From positions 97,382,411 through 97,446,410 of the forward strand of contig NC_134084.1 in NCBI RefSeq assembly GCF_000715075.1: a stretch of 64,000 nt of DNA, written 5' to 3'. The notes below the pieces were generated by a model. That model saw nothing but the letters and a program-made list of their open reading frames with translations, was not told the DNA's origin and searched no databases. Shown here piece after piece: positions 10,049-20,772 of the stretch. Position 1 is the first letter of the stretch; each line of letters starts with the position of its first letter. The position numbers were made by a program, and so were the translations under genes. The stretch comes from Nicotiana tabacum (taxonomy: Eukaryota > Streptophyta > Magnoliopsida > Solanales > Solanaceae).

Positions 10049-12649
10049 CTAGAATTAGTGTACGTGCGTTGCACGTGTATTATGCGTTATGCACAAAAGA
10101 ACACATTTTAATAGGTAGAATAAGAAAGAATTAAGTATAAAGGTAATTGATGATGCAACAAACATTTAAATGGTAAGCTGCCAAAATAGTGTATATGAAA
10201 TTGAATAAGAATGAATTAAGTTTAATAGCAATTGATGATGCAAAAAAGTTATGTAGATATTAAATTGAGTGTTACAATGAAGCTTGGATGTGGTGATGTT
10301 ACTGGACCCATTAGCTGGACTATTGCTTATCCTCTGTCATTTGTCGAAGAATGTTGATGTGCGCTAGGAAGAATGTTGCTTTAATTGTTACTGATAAGAG
10401 GAAGGCACCTCTAGAGGAAGGCACCTCTAATATAAAATGGTATTGTCGACGCATTCAGCGAAACAGTTCAGAATCTATAAAATAAATATAATATATAGTT
10501 ATAATATATGTAAAATTCATATATAATATGTATACTTAATTTGTGTATAGTTGAGGAGATTTCATAAAAAAGAAAATATTAACATATTATTATAGTCTTT
10601 CTATCAACTCTGAAATTTATAATTAAACATAATAATTACGAAGAAATATTTAACATTTTAAACTAAAACTTCTAACTTACATCTCGTTGATAAGCACTAT
10701 TTCCCTTCGTTTCTTTGCATCTTCTCCCATTGAGGGTTTAACATCCACTAAAATTCCAACTATATCTAAAAAGAATATTAAAACAAATATATGTATGTTA
10801 CTAAAAAATTAATAAGGCGAATTAGAAGTAAAATATTATTTATATATTTAGTGAAAGCTTACTGGATGAAATTTAAAGAACTTACCAAAAATTGTTCCAT
10901 TGTTGCAGTTTGATGCCTCATCGAATGAAATAAAATTATTTGAAAAACCAATGGTCGAAAAGCGATTGTTGCTTTCTTCAACAAAAGTATTCTCCTTAAA
11001 TCCAATCTCAAGCTCCTTGTGCACTGATTGAAAATTAGGATTAACACTATTAATGCCTCCGTTTATGATGTAACCGATCTTGTTTTGTGTAAATGTTCTT
11101 TCCACTTCTCAATATAACCACTAAAAAGTGTAGCGTAAATTTTTGTTCCCTGTAAAAAGTTCCACTTTAAGTTTAATCTGATGGTTAAAACTAATATCAA
11201 AAGACATGAAATAAATTACTTATATAAAATAATATTTACCTCTTTATCAACTAATGTCACAATTTTTTCGGGTGCCTTGATTTGTCTTATTGTTGAACTT
11301 TGTTACTATTCCACTCCTAAACACTAAGACTCGTATTACCCAACATAAAGAAGATACTCTTACACTATTAATTGGGACACATTGGTCTGACAATTCTTTT
11401 TCACTGGCCATTACAGGTGTACCTAAAATAAAGCATGCGTAAGAGTTTTATAAGTTATCAAAGTGACTAAATCCATAATTGATTTTTTTAATGATATAAG
11501 GAAGATTATTTACCTGAACGAATGTAATTGGTGAAACCTGAGTGAATCAAGCATGGCAATTGCAAATAACATAATTATAAATCATGTTGTATTAATATTA
11601 CACAAAATTAAATGAGATAGTCTAATTTTTATTTTTTATTTTTTTAAAACAAGCAACTTGAGGTTGCACAACAATAAGTATTATTAATTATACAACAAAG
11701 AAAAAAATTACTAATATTTAAGTAATAAAACTTAGGTCGAATGTCTAATCAATTTCTGCGATGAATTGCAATTATTCAATAACCAGTATTAAATTTGTAA
11801 ATTACGTGAGAGGTGAAATTAGCCACGTCTAAAACATGAAACAAAAAATTATATAGTAAAAATTTCTTCATGCAACACTAAAGATAAATTCTCGATGCAA
11901 CATTAACAATTGATGCATGTAAATGTGCTTGCAAAATACGAAGTAGCAAAAGATGTTGATATTAGTAAAAGAAACAAAACCTGCAATCACGATGTTGGAA
12001 TATGACGAAGTTTGACGATTAAATTGTGACAATATAACTTCTTTTATAGACACAATTTGACACATGAAAGGAATAATATGCTCGTGGAGAATCTAATACA
12101 ACAAAATTTTCTAGTTTAGATAATTTAACAAATAATGTCATTTGTTGAGGTTAGAACGAAGCACTAATAGTTAAGGAAAAAAGTTATTAACTTTTTTAGT
12201 GTACAAGAAAATTACCAATTATTTACTACTCCAAAAAATAAAGGGAATTTAACCAACTCCAATAGACATACGGTTATTTAATGAAAGTGAACCAAGTGTA
12301 TCTTTTCATTTTTTTTTTCAAAAAACAACCAAGTAGCGAAAGTTAGGAATTTTATTTATTTATTTATTAACTTTCCTTGTTTAAGAAGCTTGAAGAAAAA
12401 TTGATTTATTAACTTTCCTTTTGTGAGAAACGTGAAGAAAAGTTATACCAAATAATTAAGGCAAAATTTACTAACAATTAATTCTAGCAAAATATACCAA
12501 AATAATACAAAATTAAGTAAATGAATATTTTTAAGTATTAATGAATAACTTAAATTACTATATTGTCCCATGTGAATTGTATATTTTAAAGGGTATAAAA
12601 GGCGAATGACATTTCGCTAATGGCCTTCGTGCTTTTAATATAATATAGA
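10049..12649 (-). mobile_element. Non-autonomous Helitron
   Basis: Minus strand: 5' end TCTATATTATATTAAAAGC (plus 12649 leftward), preceded by A. The 3' end is CTAG at 10049-10052, followed by T. That is insertion between A and T, as known for Helitrons. A hairpin ACGTGC-AAC-GCACGT (10062-10076) sits about 9 bases before the CTAG end, which is the typical terminator. There are no terminal inverted repeats or target duplication. The 2.6 kb body has no Rep-helicase but holds replication protein A-like exons. Insertion is 1.6 kb upstream of the calcium-binding gene. Confidence 0.85.
10681..11289 (-). pseudogene. Replication protein A 70 kDa-like exons inside the Helitron
   Basis: Three exon-like blocks on the minus strand. 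Block 1 ends at 11240 with TIRQIKAPEKIVTLVDKE, then a GT donor. Block 2 (10886-11149) starts after TTTTACAG with GTKIYATLFSGYIEKW, then a one-base frameshift, then NKIGYIINGGINSVNPNFQ and KELEIGFKENTFVEE, ending at a GGTAAG donor. Block 3 (10681-10765) gives DIVGILVDVKPSMGEDAKK and RREIVLINEM before GTAAGTT. The order and content fit the single-strand DNA-binding OB folds of RPA1. RPA-like genes are known passengers of plant Helitrons. Earlier and later exons were not found, and the frameshift makes it a remnant. Confidence 0.75.
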
Positions 12650-13069
12650 TGACTACTTTCCTGGAGTTTCCTTTCCACCTTTCTCTACTTGAAAAGCCAA
12701 TAAGCTTGTCTGGATTAATGTTGTATCGGAAGTCGTGATCACATAGCCGCTTTCGCTCGTCGTGTTGTTACGACAGCATGTTACCGGGAGTGAAGTAAAC
12801 TGCGCTCCTAATGTAGTAGTCATTCGCACCATTCCACGTTTGATTCTTTCTATCAGGAATATTGATGGCTCTGCGAGGGGGCAAAGCTACCAAGGTGATT
12901 TCCCATGACGAATTACCCGCTTCAAAGCTTTGTCTCATTAGACACAAGAAAGAGTTCAGGCATTATTGAAAAATGAGACTACAATAATGTATTCATTCAC
13001 AAACAAAGAAAATATAGTAGGATTAGTAACAAGTTGAACAAGCTGTATTACTATTGTATTGGTTTAAAT
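12650..13069. other. Unassigned low-repeat stretch
   Basis: Less AT-rich than its surroundings. On the minus strand about 12767-12960 is open without stops and includes peptides such as EITLVALPPRRAIN and WNGANDYYIRSAVYF. I do not recognise it; it could be an old gene or transposon scrap. Confidence 0.3.
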
Positions 13070-13720
13070 TTGACGACTTGATAATTGTAAATAAATTAGA
13101 TCGAGGACGGGGTCGACTACGGCATTACAACGAGGAGTCGTCCTCACAAGGATTATTGCCGAGGACGAGCAACTGGAGTAAAGAAGTAACGGTAGGATAC
13201 GCATAGAAATGGACGCAAGGAATATTCATTTGGATATTCCTTATATTGTACTTTTTAGGATTTCTTGAGAATATCTCTTATAAATAGCAAGAGATAGAAA
13301 ACAAAAAAAGAACTTTACTTCATGATAAATCACTTTGTAAAGAGTTGACAAAGAGGAATACTTGACTCAACATATATTATTCACCCTCTGGTTGCTAGAT
13401 CCGAGGATTCTCTATCCATCTTCACTTCCCATTATTCCACGTTGTTGTCAGGTGGAAGAATCATCCAAGTCACATAATATTTGAGTGATAAATTACCTCT
13501 TATTATATTTATTGTCATTGTCTACATATTTAGTGCATGTTCTTATTATTATAGTATTCATTGATAATCATTGAGTTCATATCTGATATTCACTACCCTT
13601 AGACATTACCCGTGCGGTTAATATCCTTCAATATTAGATTTAGAATTTATTATATTTATCCTCTGCTTTATCATTAATTAGTTTAACAAAAAGTTCAATA
13701 CTTTTTGGTCAAGCAATTAA
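13070..13720 (+). repeat. Possible solo LTR or LTR fragment
   Basis: Layout resembles an LTR: GC-richer upstream part with a repeated ACGAGGA/GAGGACG word (13100-13175), then TTATAAATAG (about 13278), then a transcribed-like AT-rich part. No internal element sequence, primer site or second copy lies beside it, and no clear TG..CA ends or target duplication were found. Low certainty. Confidence 0.35.
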
Positions 13721-14285
13721 AATTTTAAATTAATACAAAATCAAAATAGAATACTCATGTGTTAATTAGATTATCAATTTTTTCCATTAAACTACAATAG
13801 TAATTAATTGTGTATGATATATCCCACTAACTTATAGAAGGAAAAGAGCTTTTGTTTACTCATTTACTTTTTTTATTCTGCCAAAACAAAACATTTTGTT
13901 TCCTGTAGATTCACTATGCACCATAGTTCGTGCAACATACGAAATTACTTTAACATATTTGGTTAAAAAATAAATGACAGGTATTTCATTTCGAATCATA
14001 CAAATACTTTCACAGTTTCACTTAATAAAATATGAAAAACAAATGAAATACAGGAGAAAAAGAAAATAGAATGAATAGTACTTATATTTTCTGGGGAGTT
14101 TTCGGTTTTGCAAAATCCGCGGTAGCTTAACGAAGTACAGAAGTGGCAACCGCGTAATAATACCCAATTCCAGGACCTTTCTCCTAGTACTATTTATTCG
14201 ATCGACTCTCCTTTCAAAATCACACAAATATTTTTCTTTTTCCTTTTTCACATTTTCAATTACTCTCTCTAAAAACGTTACAACC
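13721..14285 (+). promoter_or_regulatory. Upstream region and 5' leader of the calcium-binding protein gene
   Basis: AT-rich, no transposon ends seen. The last ~70 bases before the ATG are pyrimidine-rich (runs such as TTTTTCTTTTTCC and ACTCTCTCT), typical of a plant 5' leader. No single convincing TATA box could be fixed. Confidence 0.5.
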
Positions 14286-17200
14286 ATGTCCGGTTACCCG
14301 CATAACGTTCCCGGCTACGGTTACGGTCAGCCACCACCACCTCAGCCGTACTCCACCCCATACGGCGCTGCTCCACCACCTTCATCATCCCCTTACGGTG
14401 CCCCACCACCGCCCTCATCATCGGCCTACGGTGCCCCACCACCACAAAGTCACTCCTCCGCCCCATACGGTGCCCCAGCCCCACCACAAAGTCACTCCCC
14501 TTACGCCCCCGTCCCCTCTCCATACTCCACAGGTGCACCATCTTACGGTAGTGATCCGCATAAACCCCCAAAAGAGAACAAACCACAGTCTTACGGTGGT
14601 TACCCGGCTCCACCACCTTCAGCTCCTTACGGTGATCCGAACAAACCCCCGAAAGATAATAACCCACACGCGTCTCCTTACGGTGGGTACCACGCGCCAG
14701 CTCCTTATGGGGCTACGAGCCCATTTGCTTCACTAGTGCCCTCCGCTTTTCCACCTGGCACCGATCCGAATGTGATAGCGTGTTTCCAGCTGGCTGATCA
14801 GGATGGGAGTGGGTTAATCGATGATAAGGAGCTGCAGAAGGCGCTTTCTTCTTATAACCAGAGCTTCAGCTTGAGGACTGTCCATCTCCTTATGTATCTC
14901 TTCACCAATACCAACACCAGAAAAATCGGTAATTTCACTCTCACTGTCGCATTTTATTTGTATGTGTCCTCTACAACAACAATTTATGGGGTATGTTTGA
15001 CCGAACATGGAATTTTAGAAGAGAGTTTAAGTTCTGTGCACCAACCCAATTATTTACACAATCATATCATTAAAAGGTAATTGCAGGTAACCTATTTAAT
15101 AAGCATTCACCGGTAACCTACAATATGTGGTAAGTTTACCTAATATAACAGGTTATAAACAACACAATGATCTAAAAATTCTTTTCACTGTCAGTTCGTT
15201 TTGCATTGCTTGTGTAAAAATTATTTACACAAGGCATAACTCATGAGCATTCATTGGTAAGACAAGCCATAGCTCATTAAGAGCTAAATTAAAAGTTTAA
15301 AGTTAAACTGTTTCTAAATTTAGAATTGTGTCATTCTTTTCTGATAGACTAAAAAGAAAGAGTGTCACATAAATTGGGATTGAGGTAGTACGTCTAAATT
15401 TCAAACTAATTGGGCTCAGCATCGTCTGAACCCTCAATATCCATTCTGTTCCATTTGGGCATCTGTTTGTTGAAGGAATTGCAGTGTATTTTGTGGTTAA
15501 AACAATTAATATTTCAGTTTTTCCCATGGATCATAGAAAACAAAGGAATTGGTTATAATTCCACATTGAAAATGATATGTCTTGTACAAAAGATAATATG
15601 CAGTATGTACAAGTAAAAAAATGCTTAGGTTGATTTGTGAGCAGAGTGGTTGAAGAAGGTAATTTGGTCTAACCAGTTGTAATAGATAAGTTATTCTGAT
15701 TAGTGCTGTATAGTTTCTATGAACATTAAGCCACTGCATTGGTGGGCCATCCATAACGCCTATATCGGCCAGGAAGATATGACCTATAACAGGCCTACAA
15801 GATTTAGTTACATAAACTGCCTGACCATTTTACTTCTTCTGAGTTGGACATGTAGCAAACCAATATCTCTTTTCATCTTGTTGACATATATTTTAGCCTG
15901 CTGAAATGGACAGTCTACCTCCTACCATGAGACAGGTTGTTGAGTCATCAAGGGGAAAAAGTAAGAGAAGAAGCTGTTGGTCCCTTGATGGGGAAATTTC
16001 AGGGTGGGGTTTACCATATAGAAAAGGAAAAAAGGACATTTTTTCCAGCAGGAAGATCTTTACAAAGCAGATTAGAATTTTCTATAACTAGGCAAATAGA
16101 TTAATATACTCAAGCGTGTTCACAAGTTCATATTTAAAAATTATCTTGCTAAATTTGGTACTATCTTGCTTTATGAACATTATTTTGATAAATTGAATAC
16201 TTTCTTGTTCTAAGCTGTATTACATAGTTTCCTTGTGAAGCGAGGAAAATCTAGAGCATGTTGTAAGCTGAAAAGATCATATGACCTGACCTCTTCCAGC
16301 TGTATATAGAAATGTGCGCGGTCTGAATTTTTTGTTCTGGCAACTATATTGAGGCCCCAATTCAGTGAGTATTTCTGTAGCAGAGTTGCATGAAATGCAT
16401 CAAATTAGTGATTGCAGTTAGTTGTCTGTAAAAGGAAAACAAATGAGCCTGTGGCAATATGGCGAATAGCGACGGAAGTTCCGTTTTCCCTTCTCTCTCT
16501 TTTTTTTTTTACCTCTCCTTTCTCTTTTCCTTTCTTTTTAAGAATCTCATTAAAGCACATCTTGAGTGTTAAGTGGCAGAACAAAACTGCCTATTGAAAA
16601 CGCAACTTTGTACATTGTTTATGGATTGAAAGTTGTCCTGGAAGAACCATTATTCAACTTTAGAAATTTTAGTTTCGGTATGGCAGTAAATAGTTTTGTG
16701 TGCAAACATGTGCTCTAAACTTATCTTTTCCTCGACATTTTTGAAGAGGAAAGATGAAAGCAGAAATATGCTGAATTTATCTTCCTACTGGCCTTTTCTC
16801 TATATTTCCAATTTTCAAGTGTTATTGGCTCTGAAGTTAATCAAGAGTATCATTTGATGATGCCGACAGAGTTGAGCTGGGGATATACTTTTATGGGGAA
16901 AAAATTGTTGAGTATATTGAACTTTTCTTTCCTTTTTTTTTAACTTGTTGATCTATTTTCTTATCCGGAAGCAGGTCCCAAAGAATTCACTTCAGTCTTT
17001 TACAGTCTTCAAGAGTGGAGAGTAAGTTGAAAAATTCTTCTATAAGTTGAAAAATTCTTCTATCTTCACCTTTGAATTTCTCTGTGTTCTATGTTTTGGC
17101 TCAAAAAGGATCTCCCTCTTTATGCAATCTGATTGGAAGTTCCTGTACACAGGGAATTTTTGAGAGATTCGACAGGGATAGGAGTGGAAGAATTGATTCA

Positions 17201-18047
17201 TCTGAACTGAGAGACGCATTACTTAGCCTGGGATATGCTGTATCACCTCCTATCCTGGATTTGCTGGTCTCCAAGTTTGACAAAACTGGTGGAAAGAATA
17301 AGGCCATTGAATATGATAACTTCATCGAGTATGTATCTCTGCATTAATGCAAATCTTTCTTGTTACTGTTCTATTATGTCTATTTCGGCTCTTTTGTTCT
17401 ACATTTTGCTAATTTAAGTATTTGCACTTTTGTTTCCTTTGCTTGATTCAGGTGCTGCCTCACTGTTAAGGTAAAGCTACACTGTCTTCGTCTGTTCTGC
17501 CGTTTGAATACATTCTCCTAGCTGTATCCAACCTTTTTGTATATTCACTTAGGGGTCGTTTGGTTGGAATACGATTTATACCGGTATAAGTTATGCCGGG
17601 ATAAGTTATATTGGGATAAGTTATACTGGGATTAGTTATGCTGGGATTGTTGTTTATTCATTGTTTGGTATATTGTATTAAGAATGACAATTGCATAATT
17701 TCTAAGAAAAAAGTATAAGTTATACCGGTGCTAATTACCCCACCTTCTATAAGGTATAAGTTATCCCAGTGTTAAAATTAACACCGGTATAACTTATACT
17801 TGGTTTGTTAACCAAACAGAGTATTAAGGTGGTATTAAATTTTTGTACCACCCTTATACCTTCTTATACCTCGTACCAAACGACCTCTTAGGTGTTTGTG
17901 TTCTCACATGGGGTTTTTTTTTTTTTTTTTTTTTTTTTGCAGGGACTAACTGACAAATTCAAGGAGAAGGATACTTCATATTCTGGCTCGGCTACATTCT
18001 CTTACGAGTCCTTCATGCTAACCGTTTTGCCTTTCCTGATCGCTTAG
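14286..18047 (+). CDS. Penta-EF-hand calcium-binding protein, CML49/CML50 type
   Basis: Exons 14286-14928, 16975-17021, 17153-17328, 17452-17470 and 17943-18047 join to 990 bases (329 residues plus stop). Every intron is GT-AG and phases agree. Residues 1 to about 160 are rich in Pro, Gly, Tyr and Ser with repeated PYGAPPP and KPPK units. The C-terminal part is a penta-EF-hand domain related to ALG-2 and sorcin. EF loop 1 is DQDGSGLIDDKE (171-182), a degenerate loop follows (TNTNTRKIG), loop 3 is DRDRSGRIDSSE (237-248), and a degenerate loop is near DKTGGKNKAIEYDNF (273-287). Loops 1 and 3 keep the calcium ligands. Such proteins are cytosolic calcium sensors that bind partners or membranes; the exact partner is unknown. 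The start is the first ATG after a pyrimidine-rich leader. It is the only host gene seen here and looks intact. Confidence 0.95.
14929..16974 (+). other. Intron 1 of the calcium-binding protein gene
   Basis: 2046 bases, GTAATT donor and GCAG acceptor. It holds AT-rich sequence with partly repeated ends such as AATTATTTACACAA (near 15050) and AAAATTATTTACACAAGG (near 15215), possibly a decayed short transposon. No ORF of note. Confidence 0.8.
17552..17887. mobile_element. MITE in intron 4, PIF/Harbinger (Tourist)-like
   Basis: 336 bp with terminal inverted repeats GGGGTCGTTTGGT and GAGGTCGTTTGGT (12 of 13 match), flanked by the 3-base duplication TTA (17549-17551 and 17888-17890). These are Tourist-like features. 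The inside repeats ATAAGTTAT(A/G)C(T/C)GGG several times. It ends 52 bases before the exon 5 acceptor. Confidence 0.85.
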
Positions 18048-18426
18048 AAGCATGTGAATCGTACAATTACCTGTGGGTTTTTACTAGTATCTTTTCGTTT
18101 TGATCATTTGTTTTCAGATTGTATGCTTTTGTTGGTTTTGTAATAGATCGAGTTGGGCGAAGTTAAGTCACTCTCTTGTAGAAGCCACTGTGTTGCAGTT
18201 GTTAATGGGATATAAAAATAAATCCTTGTATACGATTTCGATGTGTTTCTGAAAGCGATGAATTCAAAGTTGTCAAATGCATGATTAGTTTCTGGGTTTG
18301 TTTTTCTTGGCAGTCGAGTACTTATAAGCTCCAAAAAGAAAAGAAAAATTCAAGTATAAATGTAAAACAGCTTTAGCACATAATGTGGTATTTGTAGGCA
18401 AAGATACAGCTCAAACTGCTCTTAGG
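18048..18426 (+). other. 3' untranslated region and short spacer
   Basis: A possible polyadenylation signal AATAAA is at 18217-18222, 170 bases after the stop, with a TGTTGGTTTTGTAATAG-like far-upstream element at about 18131. The rest, up to the LTR at 18427, has no recognised feature. Confidence 0.55.
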
Positions 18427-19121
18427 TGTGTGTACGGGTAAAATTGGGGGCAGAACTTTTCCAGATTCCCCGATGAGAGAACGAAAGGAAAGTAAGGATT
18501 GACGTAATTATAATCGAGGCCAGGATCCCCTCACATCGAGACCCAGGAAGAAGGAACGATGTATCTGAGATCAGACACGGTAAAGCGCTGCACCCTGGAC
18601 CAAGTATAGCTTTTGGACCTCGAGAAACGCGGTGAACGGTTATGCACCAGGGATAGGGGACCGTAATATTCGCCCTCAATCGGATATTACGGCGTGAATC
18701 CCGTTCAGTATCAATTATGGATCAACAATCACCAGAAAAAGAAGAATTTTACCTTTTTTAGACTTGTACTAGGACTAAAATTCTCCTACTATATAAAGGG
18801 GAAGCTTTTCTTTAGTCTGACACGTGGTAACACACAATTCAAAGCAATAAAAGTTTACTTTTGTCTTCTAGCTACTATTAAAGGCATTACTCACTTGTTC
18901 TTTTCTTCATTCGCGACCGAGCTTGAATCGAGGGTCCAATTGAGGACGAGTTCCACTGTTAAATCTAAGATCAGGCTTGGTCAAAACATTGCGATTGGGT
19001 TGATCGTTTACTTCGTCTTTAATTCAGTTATCCGTTATTCTTAATTATTCGTGTTAAATTAGACCACTGGATCCTTTAAACCGCGTACAAATTTAATTGT
19101 TACCTAATTTTGGAGTAAACA
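18427..19121 (+). repeat. Element F 5' LTR and primer binding site
   Basis: Begins TGTGTGTACGGG (18427 or 18429) and ends GAGTAAACA, followed by TTTGGCGCTTATCGTGGGG (19123-19141), a tRNA primer site of the form common in Tat elements. A TATA box (TATATAA) is at 18790-18796. About 100 bases upstream is a perfect 9-bp inverted repeat CCGTAATAT / ATATTACGG (18661-18669 and 18684-18692). The left boundary cannot be confirmed because the 3' LTR is not in the window. Confidence 0.78.
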
Positions 19122-19234
19122 GTTTGGCGCTTATCGTGGGGCTAAGGATAATATTGGTGATGTGATACGAATCTCCATAACATACTCTATTTTACACTTG
19201 TTCTTTAAAATCTTAATTCTAGGTCAGCCTAAGA

Positions 19235-20772
19235 ATGTCAAACTCTCAGTTTGCTCACTTGAACGTTGACGCTGAGTTAGGATATCACGGCGAAAATAAT
19301 AATATGGTGCCCAATAATGATGTGCCTCCTACCGATCCCAATGGGGTCCTAGCCGCCGACCCGGTCGATGCTAATTCGCAGATGACCATCAATATCAATT
19401 TGCCAACTGATCCCGAAAATAGTGTCCGCGGCGTACCCCGACCAACGGTTCAAGAAGCACCCGAAGGTGAAGGTGATGGGGTGAGCCTACGATTGATTTT
19501 CGAAATGTTGCATGCTCAACAAGCGGCAATGGCAGGATCGAGCACGAACAATCCCAGAAAAATACTCGGAGAGATGAACAGGTTGCCGTGAGACCGGATG
19601 AAGTCGAGCCTGGGGAAACTTCGGAGGTAATGAAGATGCTCGAAGCATTAACAAAACAGGTGGATTCAGGCGAGAAAAAGATTGAGTCCGACGACAAGAA
19701 GGTAGAAATATACAACTCCAGGGTCGATCAAATCCCGGGAGCACTGCCGCCTTTCCCCCCGAGCGTGGCACCGAAGCCGATCCCGAAGAGGTTTTGAATG
19801 CCCAACATTCCCAAGTATAATGGGACCACAGATCCAAATGAGCATGTAACCTCCTATACATGCACGATCAAAGGGAACAACTTGGAAGATGACGAAATCG
19901 AGTTGGTGTTGCTGAAAAAATTTGGAGAAACTTTGTCCAATGGAGCAATGATATGGAATCACAACTTGCCTCCAAATTCCATTGACTCATTTCCTATGCT
20001 TGCAGATGCTTTCGCAAAGGACCATGCCGGAGCCATCAAGGTCGAGACGAGAAAGTCAGATCTCATTAAAGTACAACAAAGGGTCAACAAGATGCTCACG
20101 GAGTTTGTGTCAAGATTCTAGGGAACGGATGGATTTGCCACCAGTTGCGGATGATTGGGCCGTTCAGGCATTCAATCAGGGGCTTAACCCCCGAAGTTCC
20201 GTGGCCTCTCAACAGCTAAAACAAAATTTGGTGGAGTACCAGCGGTAACCTAGGTCGATATCCACAACCGGTACCAATCGAAGATCTGGGTCGAAGACGA
20301 CCAACTCGGGCCCCCTTCTAGATTTGCTTACCCTGTCAGAACCAATGATAGATCTAAGAGCGCCATTGATCAGGAGCCAATGCCTGCCCAGGATTGATAT
20401 CAGCCATACATCGCAGATCTGAGGGGAAACGGATCCAGACGTCACCCAACTAGGAATGAGAAGAGAAGTGATTGAGGGTCGAGCGGCCGGGACTTGATGA
20501 GAAAGAGCGGGTTCAACAGGTCACTCGGGAGTAGGGAAACACCAAGATTATCGGAGTAAAATTTCAACATGGACGCTGCAAGCATCGTATCGGCCATAGG
20601 GCGCATCAAAGAGAGCAAGTGGCCCCGACCATTGCGGTCCGACCCTAGCCAGAGAGATCCTAATTTGATGTGTAAGTATCACGGCACTCACGGTCATAGG
20701 ACCGAAGATTGCCGACAATTGAGAGAAGAAGTTGCTCGATTATTCAACAACGGCACCTCCGAGAATTCCTAA
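19235..20772 (+). pseudogene. Element F gag, frame-broken
   Basis: Piece 1 (19235-19591) is an acidic N-terminus ending in a frameshift. Piece 2 (19588-20121) has the Tat gag core: NIPKYNGTTDPNEHV, then NLPPNSIDSFPMLADAF, with one in-frame stop before MPNIP. Piece 3 (19982-20248) has WAVQAFNQGLNPRSS. Piece 4 (20569-20772) has a knuckle-like CKYHGTHGHRTEDC followed by LREEVARLF. The overall order is that of a complete Tat gag, with at least three frame changes. Confidence 0.85.

Noticed and set aside
10049..12649. The Helitron region as a host RPA1 gene
   Set aside because: Exons are few, one has a frameshift, no start or end exons are found, and the whole lies between proper Helitron termini.
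14278..14667. Arg/Gly-rich 129-codon ORF on the minus strand over exon 1
   Set aside because: It is the antisense shadow of the Pro/Gly/Tyr-rich exon 1; codon structure and homology support the plus strand.
15020..15250. A second MITE in intron 1
   Set aside because: Partly repeated TTATTTACACAA ends were seen, but no target duplication or clean inverted termini could be shown.
17072..17347. 91-codon ORF as a separate small EF-hand gene
   Set aside because: Its first 27 codons are intron 2; the rest is exon 3 of the larger gene, and the intron has a good acceptor at 17152.
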